From Gammaproteobacteria bacterium (GTDB taxonomy: Bacteria; Pseudomonadota; Gammaproteobacteria; Steroidobacterales; Rariloculaceae), in NCBI GenBank assembly GCA_017577365.1, contig PKRJ01000019.1, positions 1 to 59,100 on the forward strand: a DNA stretch of 59,100 bases, in the 5' to 3' direction. Below the pieces are notes generated by a model that had not been told where the DNA came from, ran no database searches, and saw only the letters and a program-made list of their open reading frames with translations. The translations under genes and the position numbers were made by a program. Shown here piece by piece: positions 49,565 to 57,291 of the stretch; position 1 is the stretch's first letter, and each line of letters starts with the position of its first letter.

Positions 49565-51763
49565 CTAGTAGTCCATGCGAAGCGCGACGCCGAACTCGCG
49601 AGGCCGGCCGAGCTGGCCGGTCTCGATCTGATAGACGCCGCGGTTGTCGAACGCGGACATCCAGTACTTCTCGTCGGCGCAGTTCGTGCAGTAGCCCGCG
49701 ACCGACCAGCGGCCGTCCGGCGACTCGTACTCGACACGCGCCTGCACGATCTTGTAGCTCGGAATGATGTCGGAGTTCGTCGGCGTCGGGAACGAGCGCT
49801 GCTTGTCCGTGAAAGCCAGGTCGCTGCGGAACGTGAGCGCCGCGCCGTTATCGAGCGGCAGCGTATAGCTGCCACCGATCCGATAGTTCAGCTTCGGCGC
49901 ACGCGGCATCTCGTCGCCCGGCTGCAGCGTCGACCCGGGCGCGCCGCCCTGCAGGATATCCGCATCGAGGACGGATGCGGCGGCCGACAGCGTGAAGCGC
50001 TCGCCCGCGAGGAAGCTCGTCTCGAGCTCGATGCCGTCGAGCGCGGCCTTGCCGATGTTCTCCGTCGTCGCAACGACGCCCGTCTCCGACTCGGGATCGA
50101 TCGTCAGGGTCTGCACCTGCCGATCTCGCCACGTCATGTCGAAGTACGTGAGGTTCATGCGCAGGCGCCGGTCGAGCCAGGTCGAGCGCAGGCCGATCTC
50201 GCGGTTCACGAGCGTCTCGGCACCGTAGAGGTGGTAGCACTGCGGGACGGGGTTGTCGCAGAGCCTCGAGACGCCGCCCGCGCGGTAGCCGGTGCCAGCG
50301 CTTGCATAGACCATCACGTCATCCGTCAAGTCGTACTGGACGTTCGCGCGCCAGATGAACTCGTTCCAGTCGACGGCATCGAGCACCTGGTGCTCGAGCT
50401 CGTCCTTCGTATACCGGCCGCCGAAGGAGAAGCTGAGGCGATCCGTCAACGAAGCGGTTGCGTCGCCGTATACGCCGACATTCGACGACCGGATGATGTC
50501 GGCGCCGCCCGTGGGGCCGCCGCTCGACGCGAAGCCGCAGCAGCGGACCGTCGTCGAATAGTTGTTCTGACGAAGCTTCGAGAAGTAGACGCCCGTCTGC
50601 CACGAGAGGAAACCGTCGAAGCTCTCGCCGAGGAACTGCAGCTCCTGCGAGAACGTTTCCTCGTCGTCCTTCGCGTCCTGGCTCGACCAGATCGGGAGCG
50701 GCAAGCCGTCCCAGTCGGCCGCGACCTGATACGCGCTGACGTCGATCAAGCCCGTGATCGCCTTGAGCGTGAGGTTGTCCGTGATATCCCAGGTCGTCGT
50801 CAGCGTCGTGACCAAGAGGCGGCCCTCGCGGCTCTGATCGAGATCGCTGCCCGGCGACACGCAGTCATTGCTGTTGCCGACGATACAGTCGCTGTCGCTG
50901 AAAGACTCGATCTCCGGCAGATCTGGATTCTGCGATTCGAAGAGATTGCCGATCGTCGTCGGCTCCTGGCTAATCTTGATCGCGACCTGCGCGGCGCCGT
51001 GGTCGTCGTACTCGATGTACGCGTGCGAAAGATCGACCGTGAGCGAGTCCGTCGGCAAGAAGCGGAACTGCGCGCGCACGAGATCCGTGTCCTTGTCGCC
51101 GAGATCCGGCATGCCGTTCGCTTGCTTGACGTAACCGCCCTGCTTGAGGCTCGCCGCCGTGAAACGCGTGAGGACTTTGTCGTTGATCGGCACGTTGACG
51201 ACCGCGCTCAGGTCCGCACGGTCGTAGCTGCCGAAGTTGCCGCGGATCTGCCCGCCGAACTCGGGCTGCGGCTTCACGGTGACGAAATGCAGCAGCCCGC
51301 CGGTCGTGTTGCGGCCGAACAGCGTGCCCTGCGGCCCGCGCAGGACCTCGACGCGCTCGACGTCCACGACGTCCAGCAGCGAGCCGTTCGCCGACGCGTA
51401 ATAGACCTCGTCGATATAGAGGCCTACGCCCTTGGTGCGCGCATCGCCGCCGCCGACGCCGCGGATGTACCAGTCGGGTTCGGTGTCGCCGTCCGAGAAA
51501 CCGCCGATGCTCAGACCCGGAATGAAGTTCTGCAGATCCTTCAGGTTCGTGACGCCGAGCTCCTCGATCTCGCGCCCGGAGAACGCGACGACCGAAACCG
51601 GCGTGTCCTGGATCGAGGCCTCGCGGCGCTCGGCCGTCACGACGACCTCTTCGAGCGCCTGGCCCCACGCGGCCGGCGCCACGACCGCCAGCACGCCCGC
51701 CGCGAGCGCGGTCCGCTTGATCCGTTCGAGGCTTCGAATCGCGGGTGCGGTTGTCCCCCTCAT
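49565..51763 (-). CDS. TonB-dependent outer-membrane receptor
   Basis: 732 residues from the ATG at 51763, preceded by AGGGGGGAG. Signal peptide (TALAAGVLAVVAPAAWGQ), TonB box-like EEVVVTAERR, plug domain with DTPVSVVAFSGREIEELGVT and VEVLRGPQGTLFGRNTTGG, then a 22-strand barrel ending in Tyr (GVALRMDY). The plug is of the iron-siderophore/sterol-like subgroup common in environmental gammaproteobacteria; the substrate is unknown. Two Cys pairs sit in predicted loops (VRCCGFASSG; YCTNCADE). Regulated probably by the AraC gene 213 bases upstream. Confidence 0.94.
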   Translation of the reverse strand: MRGTTAPAIRSLERIKRTALAAGVLAVVAPAAWGQALEEVVVTAERREASIQDTPVSVVAFSGREIEELGVTNLKDLQNFIPGLSIGGFSDGDTEPDWYIRGVGGGDARTKGVGLYIDEVYYASANGSLLDVVDVERVEVLRGPQGTLFGRNTTGGLLHFVTVKPQPEFGGQIRGNFGSYDRADLSAVVNVPINDKVLTRFTAASLKQGGYVKQANGMPDLGDKDTDLVRAQFRFLPTDSLTVDLSHAYIEYDDHGAAQVAIKISQEPTTIGNLFESQNPDLPEIESFSDSDCIVGNSNDCVSPGSDLDQSREGRLLVTTLTTTWDITDNLTLKAITGLIDVSAYQVAADWDGLPLPIWSSQDAKDDEETFSQELQFLGESFDGFLSWQTGVYFSKLRQNNYSTTVRCCGFASSGGPTGGADIIRSSNVGVYGDATASLTDRLSFSFGGRYTKDELEHQVLDAVDWNEFIWRANVQYDLTDDVMVYASAGTGYRAGGVSRLCDNPVPQCYHLYGAETLVNREIGLRSTWLDRRLRMNLTYFDMTWRDRQVQTLTIDPESETGVVATTENIGKAALDGIELETSFLAGERFTLSAAASVLDADILQGGAPGSTLQPGDEMPRAPKLNYRIGGSYTLPLDNGAALTFRSDLAFTDKQRSFPTPTNSDIIPSYKIVQARVEYESPDGRWSVAGYCTNCADEKYWMSAFDNRGVYQIETGQLGRPREFGVALRMDY

Positions 51764-51921
51764 GTCTCCCCCCTCGCGTCTCCAATTCGACCTGGTTGCC
51801 TGGAGCGTCATAGTGTTGCCTTCACGCAACATATCAGTTCGTTACTGACGGGGAGCGTGGCACAAACGGAACGGCGGCTCTCGCCTCAGGCGGCACTGCT
51901 TTTGATCCACGAGGTACAACG

Positions 51922-51949
51922 CGGACCGGCCCAGTCCGGCACTGGTCCG
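51922..51949. promoter_or_regulatory. Nested inverted repeats between AraC and TonB-receptor genes
   Basis: CGGACC (51922-51927)/GGTCCG (51944-51949) enclose CCAGT (51931-51935)/ACTGG (51941-51945). The site is 28 bases after the AraC gene's end and about 160 bases before the receptor start. It may be an operator or a terminator hairpin. Confidence 0.4.
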
Positions 51950-51976
51950 AGCGGACAGCGATCCTGCAGGTGGGTG

Positions 51977-52915
51977 TCAAGCCAACGAACGGCCGGGCGA
52001 GACGCCACGCGCCAAATCCGCGATCGAGTGCGAGCTCCGCCGGTACTCGCGCGGCGTCATACCGAACTGCTCGCGGAACGCGCGAGAGAAATGCGACACG
52101 CTGTTGAAACCGAGCCCGAGCGCGATCTCGGTGACCGAGCGGATCGGCAACGCATTGCTCGTGAGCTCGCGGGCCGCCGCCTCGAGCCTGCGCCTTTGGA
52201 TGAACCTCGTGACGCCGTCGTTCTCGGCCTCGAACAGTTTGCGCAGATAGCGCTGAGAGATGCCGCAGGCCTCGGCGATGCTTGCCGGCGTGAGGTTCGG
52301 ATCGCGGAGATGGCGCTCGATGTGCTGCTTGATCGTTGCAAGTCTGGCGCCCGCGATCGACGAGCTTTCGACCTCGACCGGATGAGTGGTCGCATACGCC
52401 GACGCGAGCAGATCGAGCACGTGGTGCACTGCCCGCGCCTCGTACTCCGGTGAGACCGGCTGGCCCTCCTCGATCTCTTCCCAGAGCGTAAGAATGAGCT
52501 CCCTGAGGACGCGCGCGAAACCTCGCGTCCCCGACAGCCGAAGACCGCACAGGCTTTGCGGACACGCGACGCGATGCCGCAGAAGCTGGCCGGGAATCAT
52601 GAGCGCCAACGTCCGCGTCGGCTCGAGAAAATGGAGACGCGCCGGCGCCGTGATCTCGCTCAACGCGAAATCGCCCGGCCCGTAGACCTCCTCTCGCCCA
52701 TGGTGGGAGAGCAAAAGGCGTCCTTGCGTGTGGTATGCAAGGATGAATCGCTCCTCGTCGACCCGGGCGACGTGCTCGGGCCGCCGCTCCGCGATGATCG
52801 GTCCGATCATGTTGCTGCGCAGCGACAGCGGACCGATCGAAACGATTTTCAGCTCGGCTTCGAAGGGTTTTGCGTCGAACGTTTCGAAATGGACCGGCCA
52901 ACTCACCCGATCCAT
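51977..52915 (-). CDS. AraC-family regulator of the TonB-receptor operon
   Basis: 312 residues. The N-terminal cupin-type sensor (AraC_binding_2 layout) contains EERFILAYHTQGRLLLSHHG and GPGDFALSEITAPARL. The C-terminal HTH pair contains LTPASIAEACGISQRYLRKL and ALGLGFNSVSHFSRAFREQF with GMTPREYRR, typical of NphR/FeaR-like aromatic-catabolism activators. It lies directly upstream of the TonB receptor gene on the same strand and is the prime candidate to activate it. Ligand unknown. Confidence 0.9.
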   Translation of the reverse strand: MDRVSWPVHFETFDAKPFEAELKIVSIGPLSLRSNMIGPIIAERRPEHVARVDEERFILAYHTQGRLLLSHHGREEVYGPGDFALSEITAPARLHFLEPTRTLALMIPGQLLRHRVACPQSLCGLRLSGTRGFARVLRELILTLWEEIEEGQPVSPEYEARAVHHVLDLLASAYATTHPVEVESSSIAGARLATIKQHIERHLRDPNLTPASIAEACGISQRYLRKLFEAENDGVTRFIQRRRLEAAARELTSNALPIRSVTEIALGLGFNSVSHFSRAFREQFGMTPREYRRSSHSIADLARGVSPGRSLA

Positions 52916-53107
52916 CAGCCGTCGCCAATGTGCGACTTCGTTCGCGCGGAAGTGCCGTGCCGTGTAGTGCTCCGCGAGTGCTATGACGCGCTACCTCTCT
53001 AGCGGATTTGCCAGGCGTTATATCCCGGGCCGACGAGCTTCGCAACGCGGCGGTTGCGTGATCTGTCGACTTTCTCTCGGCGCGGGCAGTGTGCGCAGGA
53101 CGCGCGA

Positions 53108-53548
53108 TTATAGCCAGCCGAAACCGCGCGCCATCGTGCCGAACATTCCGGCGACAAGCGCACCGTAGAGCACCAGCGCCCAGATCTTTGCGGACGCGAT
53201 CTCGTCCTTCAGGCTGTCGATCTTCGCTGACAAAGTGTGGTGTACGTTGTCGATTCTTCCGGACAACGTCTGGCTTAGGCCGTCGATCCTCCCCGACAAC
53301 GTCTGGTTTAGGGCGTCGATCTTCCCGGTCAAAGTCTGATTTACGCTATCGATCTTCTCGGATAAAGTCTGGTTCACACCGTCGATCTTCCCAGACAAAG
53401 TCTGGTTTACGCTGTCGATCTTCCCGGCCAACGTCTGGTATACATCGTCGACCTTCGTCGCTAGCCCGCGGAGGTCGGTCTTCACTTCTGCGATGTCCGT
53501 TCGGATGTGAGCAACATCCGACTCGAGCCTTGCTATTCGCGCTTCCAT
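53108..53548 (-). CDS. Hendecad-repeat coiled-coil protein with C-terminal membrane anchor
   Basis: 146 residues from the ATG at 53548 (GTG at 53575 is an alternative). An N-terminal coiled coil (MEARIARLESDVAHIRTD) is followed by eight near-perfect 11-residue repeats of the form LSGKIDxVNQT (residues 29-116) and a hydrophobic anchor (IWALVLYGALVAGMFGTMA, about 121-139) before the end. Hendecads form right-handed or straight coiled coils. The layout is that of a tail-anchored rod, seen in DUF1640-like proteins. No known function; it stands between two operons on the same strand. Confidence 0.78.
   Translation of the reverse strand: MEARIARLESDVAHIRTDIAEVKTDLRGLATKVDDVYQTLAGKIDSVNQTLSGKIDGVNQTLSEKIDSVNQTLTGKIDALNQTLSGRIDGLSQTLSGRIDNVHHTLSAKIDSLKDEIASAKIWALVLYGALVAGMFGTMARGFGWL
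53201..53464 (-). repeat. Eight tandem 33-bp coding repeats
   Basis: Each unit encodes an 11-residue hendecad starting L-[AST]-[GEA]-[KR]-[IV]-D and usually ending [NS]-Q-T. The middle units are most alike; the first (LATKVDDVYQT) and last (LSAKIDSLKDE) have diverged, as expected for expansion by unequal recombination in the centre. Confidence 0.85.
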
Positions 53549-53752
53549 TCCCGCCTCTGCGTCGATCGTGGACACCGGCGTTCCCTGCTCGAGCACCCTC
53601 CTTGAAGGAATTGCAACACGATCGCCGAGCTGCGCACAACGGCGATTTCTCCCGGCAAACGTAATGAATCGGGTCACCGCCGGCGAGATAGGCGGCCGGT
53701 CTAAACGTCAGCCCTGTAGGCACTGGGACAGCGGAGCGACCACTGGAGGACG

Positions 53753-53833
53753 CGCTTCCGCGGAAGCGTTCAGTAAACGATTCTCATTCAAGAAACGCCT
53801 CCGCGGAGGCGCGGCCCTCTCCACGGGCCGCGC
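53753..53833 (-). terminator. Two 16-bp palindromes plus a hairpin after the hydrolase gene
   Basis: On the minus strand, immediately after the alpha/beta-hydrolase gene, come GCGCGGCCC/GGGCCGCGC (53833-53825 with 53817-53809), then palindrome CGCCTCCGCGGAGGCG (53811-53796) followed by TTTCTT, and 27 bases on a second palindrome CGCTTCCGCGGAAGCG (53768-53753). The first palindrome with its T-tract is a good terminator. The second shares the CGCYTCCGCGGARGCG core. Confidence 0.7.
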
Positions 53834-53840
53834 AGCGCCG

Positions 53841-54683
53841 TCATCGCGCAGACACGGCGTCGAAGAATTCGAAGATCGCGGGCAGAACCATCGGCACCAT
53901 GCTGCCGTGGTCGCCGTCGACCTCGAGATACTCGAAATCGAAGTCGCCGTTCCGCATGAACTCCGCGAGCGCGCGGCTCCCCGCGAGCGACGGCGTCGCG
54001 CCCGTGCCCTCGGTCATCAGGATCGGAAGATCGCGGATCACCTCGAACGGATAGGTGTCTGCATCGATGAAGGGCCCGGACATCGGCGCGACGGCGCGCC
54101 AGCGCTCCGGATACCGAGCCGCGAGATGCCATACGCCGCCGCTGCCCATCGAGTGACCGGCGAGGAAGGTGCGGCCGCGATCCGCACCGTAAGCCTCGGT
54201 CACGATCTCGAGCACCGTGATGACGTCGAGCTCGCTGAACGCGAGCTCGCGCCGGCGCTCGGGGGTGACCGCCGCGCGTTGCGCGGCCGCCGCCTCGGAC
54301 TGCCCGAAAACCGCCGGCAGCCGCAGCGGATTGCCGTACGCGCCGAGCCGCGTGTAGCCGAGCGGCGATACGACGATGTAGCCGTGCTGCTCGGCCAGGC
54401 GCAGCAGCAGGCCGTCGTTCATGTCGAGGTAAGTGTTCTCGTCCGCACCGGCGCCGTGCAGGAACAGCAGGATGGGCAACGCGCTCCCGCCGTCCCACGT
54501 CGTCGGCACATAGAACCGGTACGGCAGCGTTTCCCCGGTCGGCGGGAAGACGTATTCGGCATGCTGATCGCCGACCGGCAATGCCGCCTTCTGCGCTTCG
54601 GCAACGCCGCTCGAGATGGTAACGAAGACGAGCACCGCCGAAACGGCGGCAACGAATCGATACGCTGCGTGGCGCTGCGCCAT
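53841..54683 (-). CDS. Secreted alpha/beta hydrolase (esterase/PHB-depolymerase-like)
   Basis: 280 residues with a Sec signal peptide (cleavage near AEAQKA). The oxyanion region is LPILLFLHGAGADENTY, the nucleophile elbow GHSMGSGGVWHLAARYPERW; the catalytic Asp/His are probably in the MTEGTGATP region and VDGDHGSM. The fold resembles feruloyl-esterase/PHB-depolymerase-like enzymes. Last gene of the four-gene operon (58632 to 53841), 73 bases after the truncated paralogue gene, and closed by a terminator. Confidence 0.85.
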   Translation of the reverse strand: MAQRHAAYRFVAAVSAVLVFVTISSGVAEAQKAALPVGDQHAEYVFPPTGETLPYRFYVPTTWDGGSALPILLFLHGAGADENTYLDMNDGLLLRLAEQHGYIVVSPLGYTRLGAYGNPLRLPAVFGQSEAAAAQRAAVTPERRRELAFSELDVITVLEIVTEAYGADRGRTFLAGHSMGSGGVWHLAARYPERWRAVAPMSGPFIDADTYPFEVIRDLPILMTEGTGATPSLAGSRALAEFMRNGDFDFEYLEVDGDHGSMVPMVLPAIFEFFDAVSAR

Positions 54684-54756
54684 CCTCCCCCCCTCGCTTT
54701 CGCCGAGCTAGTCTAGCGGCCGCGCACGGCCTCGGCGAAGTCTTCGTCTGCCCCCG

Positions 54757-55623
54757 TCACTCGAACACGAAAATGTCCGCCTCGCCGGGCCGCTCCATTC
54801 CCAGCGTCTTCGCCGCGTTCCTGATGTCGAGGATGAGCTCGGGCGTCATGACGAGGCTCATGCGCGCGCCGCCATATTGCGCCAAGCGCCGCAAGAACCC
54901 TTCCGGCCAGCAGTACGAGCCCGGCCATTGCGGCGCGTTCGAGCCCGAGTAGTGATACATCTGCTGCACGAAGCGCCGCTGATATTCGGGCGTCAGGAGC
55001 GACAGATACGTCGGAATCTGCACGATCGCGCCGTTGAACCACGTCGAGCGCTTGTCGCGCCGACGCACGTAGCGGCCGCTCCAGCCGGGCAGCGTCGCCT
55101 GCGTGTAGACGGTCGGGCCGCCGCGTGCGCGCGCCTCGGCGAGCAGCGCCTCGTAGTGCGCCTTCGCCGTGCGGAAGGGATAAGGGCTCACGATCTCCTC
55201 GCGCGGATAGTCGCGATCGCAGAAGCCCCACGCCGCCGTGCGCGGCGGATCGTCGCCGATCAGCGGCACCTCGTACGCGCCCCAGATCTGCTCGAGCCCG
55301 ACCGGTGAGTTGCAGCGGTAGTACCGGGGATCGAACCAGAGCGCCTCGTCCTTGTAGAAATCCTTCGTCGAGAAGATGTCGACCGGCAGCGGCTCGACGC
55401 CCTCCGGCACGTCGCCGTCACGCGCGGCGTAGATCGGCGGATAGCCCGGCGGCACGCCGGCCCCGGTCCAGTAGCCCTTGCCTTCGGAGCCGACGATGTC
55501 CGGCGGAACGTACGGGTCCGGCGCCCCGCGGCCGATGCTCTGCTGCGCGAAGCTTGCGCCGTGCCACACGAACGCGCCGACGCAGAGCATCGACGCCCCG
55601 AGCCGTCGTCGTCTGCTTCGCAT
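54757..55623 (-). CDS. Secreted DPRY-x-RCNSP-family protein, lacking the second domain
   Basis: 288 residues from the ATG at 55623 with a Sec signal (cleavage near SFAQQS). Residues 77-260 align with the 57283-58632 protein: LPVDIFSTKDFYKDEALWFD, PRYYRCNSP, DPPRTAAWGFCDRDYPREEI, VSPYPFRTAKAHYEALL, CWPEGFLRR. Right after LVMTPELILDI the sequence jumps to KTLGMERPGEADIFVFE, which aligns with the last 20 residues of that paralogue. About 165 residues that form its second domain are absent, yet the terminal [DE]DIF-x-FE tag is kept. Function unknown. Confidence 0.75.
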   Translation of the reverse strand: MRSRRRRLGASMLCVGAFVWHGASFAQQSIGRGAPDPYVPPDIVGSEGKGYWTGAGVPPGYPPIYAARDGDVPEGVEPLPVDIFSTKDFYKDEALWFDPRYYRCNSPVGLEQIWGAYEVPLIGDDPPRTAAWGFCDRDYPREEIVSPYPFRTAKAHYEALLAEARARGGPTVYTQATLPGWSGRYVRRRDKRSTWFNGAIVQIPTYLSLLTPEYQRRFVQQMYHYSGSNAPQWPGSYCWPEGFLRRLAQYGGARMSLVMTPELILDIRNAAKTLGMERPGEADIFVFE

Positions 55624-55643
55624 CGGCCGCCTCCTCGCGACGA

Positions 55644-57182
55644 CTATCGCGGCGACAACGGCAGCGCGCCGGAGGCGTCGTACTGAACGGGGCAACCGAA
55701 GAAGTAGATGCCGGCTTGGACTTGCTCGGCGCAGTAGGCCTGTGCCGCCTCGGCTTGTGCCTGAATCTTCGCCAGCGTCTCGTCGATCGTGAGTCCCCCC
55801 GGCGGCCCGTGCACGGCGACGTTTCGTACCGGATCGATGCCGTAGGCCTCGATGTTCGCCGCGACCGCCGAGGCCCACCAATGCCACGTCCACGCCTCGT
55901 CGCCGAGATCGCCCTCCATCATGATCCGCTCTTTGGGCAGGTACGCGAACACGGCGTTCGCCATGTGCGAGTGGCCGACGACGTGATAGATGTCGAGCCG
56001 GCGCATCTCGTCCTCGAGCACGAGATGCTCGTCGACCGGAACGAAGTCGAGCTCGTGCGGGCTCATCGCGAGCGCGTCCGGATAGACGACCGCCGGCCGC
56101 TCGATCATCTCGCGGATGATGCCCTCGTTGCCGCGGTGACTGATCACGGAAAGGCCGCGCGAGACGGCCGCGCGAAGCCCCGCCGTATGATCGAAGTGGT
56201 GGTGACTGACGATGACCGCCGTGACTGCTTTCCCTGGCACGAGCCGGTTCGCCGCGTCGATCCGAGCGAGCGTGTCGGCGGCGCTTCCGCCCGCCTCGAA
56301 CATCACGAGGTGATCCGCGAACTCGATCACCGGCCCGCCGTTCGCGCCGACGCGCACGTCCCAGACGCCGTCGGCCAGCTTCGTCACGGTCGCTTCACGT
56401 GGCCCCCCGGGGAACCCGCCGCCGGACGGCGCGGAAGAGAACGCCGGCAGCTGATCGTCGGGGACGTCGACCCGATAGGAGTCGACCTGGAACATGAACG
56501 TGATCTGATCGCGCCAGTCGATCCGCGTCATCAGACCGAGCGGCAAGCGCACACCGTCGTACGGCACGTAGCCCGTGAAGTAGGTGGTCATGGCGACGTC
56601 GCCGAGATTCGTGTGCGGAACGATGCGGCGCGTCCACGCGGGCAAGCCGGTGCGCGGATCGATGGCCATCCAGACCGACGTGCCGTCCTCGATCGTGAAC
56701 TGCACGACGGAGCGTCCGTCCTCGACGCTCACCGCTCCGAGGTTCGTGCGCGCATCGAGCGCCGCGAGCAGCGCCGGCAACGGGTGGTCGAGGATATCCG
56801 CGCCCGTCTGCAGCATCGCCGTTCGATTCCAGCTCACGCCGAACGGCGCCGCGAACGGGAACATGAAGCTGTTCCGCTCCTGATTGAGCGCTCTGCGGTT
56901 CACGAGATCGAAAGTCCGCTGCGCGTCCGCGACGGCGCGCCACTTCGGCGGCGCTTCCGGATCGCCGGTGACATTGCCGCCGCCGTCCTGGTAGAGCCGC
57001 TGGCCGAAGCCGGTCAGCACGAAGTTCCGGATACTCTCGAGACGCTCGAGCCCTCCCATCGCTTCCGCCGCCGACTCGAGCAGCCGCCGCGCGGCGTCTT
57101 GCTGGGCCGAGGCGGGCGTCACGGAAACGAGGACACCCGCTGCCGCGCACGCGGCGATACGCAAAACGCGCTGCAATCCCAT
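55644..57182 (-). CDS. Secreted MBL-fold metallo-hydrolase
   Basis: 512 residues with a Sec signal (cleavage near ASAQQD). An N-terminal domain (about 28-260) of outer-membrane-lipoprotein-like beta type precedes an MBL domain with HHHFDH (327-332), GHSHMANA (His404) and GDLGDE (Asp425), i.e. a two-metal site. Members hydrolyse esters, lactones or phosphodiesters; this two-domain form is common in secreted hydrolases of unknown substrate. It sits 20 bases before the 54757-55623 gene and 100 bases after the 57283-58632 gene. Confidence 0.85.
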   Translation of the reverse strand: MGLQRVLRIAACAAAGVLVSVTPASAQQDAARRLLESAAEAMGGLERLESIRNFVLTGFGQRLYQDGGGNVTGDPEAPPKWRAVADAQRTFDLVNRRALNQERNSFMFPFAAPFGVSWNRTAMLQTGADILDHPLPALLAALDARTNLGAVSVEDGRSVVQFTIEDGTSVWMAIDPRTGLPAWTRRIVPHTNLGDVAMTTYFTGYVPYDGVRLPLGLMTRIDWRDQITFMFQVDSYRVDVPDDQLPAFSSAPSGGGFPGGPREATVTKLADGVWDVRVGANGGPVIEFADHLVMFEAGGSAADTLARIDAANRLVPGKAVTAVIVSHHHFDHTAGLRAAVSRGLSVISHRGNEGIIREMIERPAVVYPDALAMSPHELDFVPVDEHLVLEDEMRRLDIYHVVGHSHMANAVFAYLPKERIMMEGDLGDEAWTWHWWASAVAANIEAYGIDPVRNVAVHGPPGGLTIDETLAKIQAQAEAAQAYCAEQVQAGIYFFGCPVQYDASGALPLSPR

Positions 57183-57237
57183 GACTCCTCCCCCGCTACG
57201 GACATCGAGCGGTCCTGCCGCACCGACGCCAGGCCGC

Positions 57238-57291
57238 TTCTTATGTTCTTGCCCGTTCTACGTTCTTATCGGCTCTACATTCTTACTCGAA
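57238..57291. repeat. Three degenerate 17-18-bp tandem repeats
   Basis: TTCTTATGTTCTTGCCCG, then TTCTACGTTCTTATCGG and CTCTACATTCTTACTCG, share a [TC]TCT-x-x-x-TTCTT-x-x-C core. They fill the gap between the 57283-58632 and 55644-57182 genes and run through the stop codon of the former. Low-GC relative to the surroundings. Confidence 0.4.

Noticed and set aside
50231..52453. A 740-residue frame antisense to the TonB receptor and AraC gene
   Set aside because: Same GC artefact; it crosses two real genes and their promoter.
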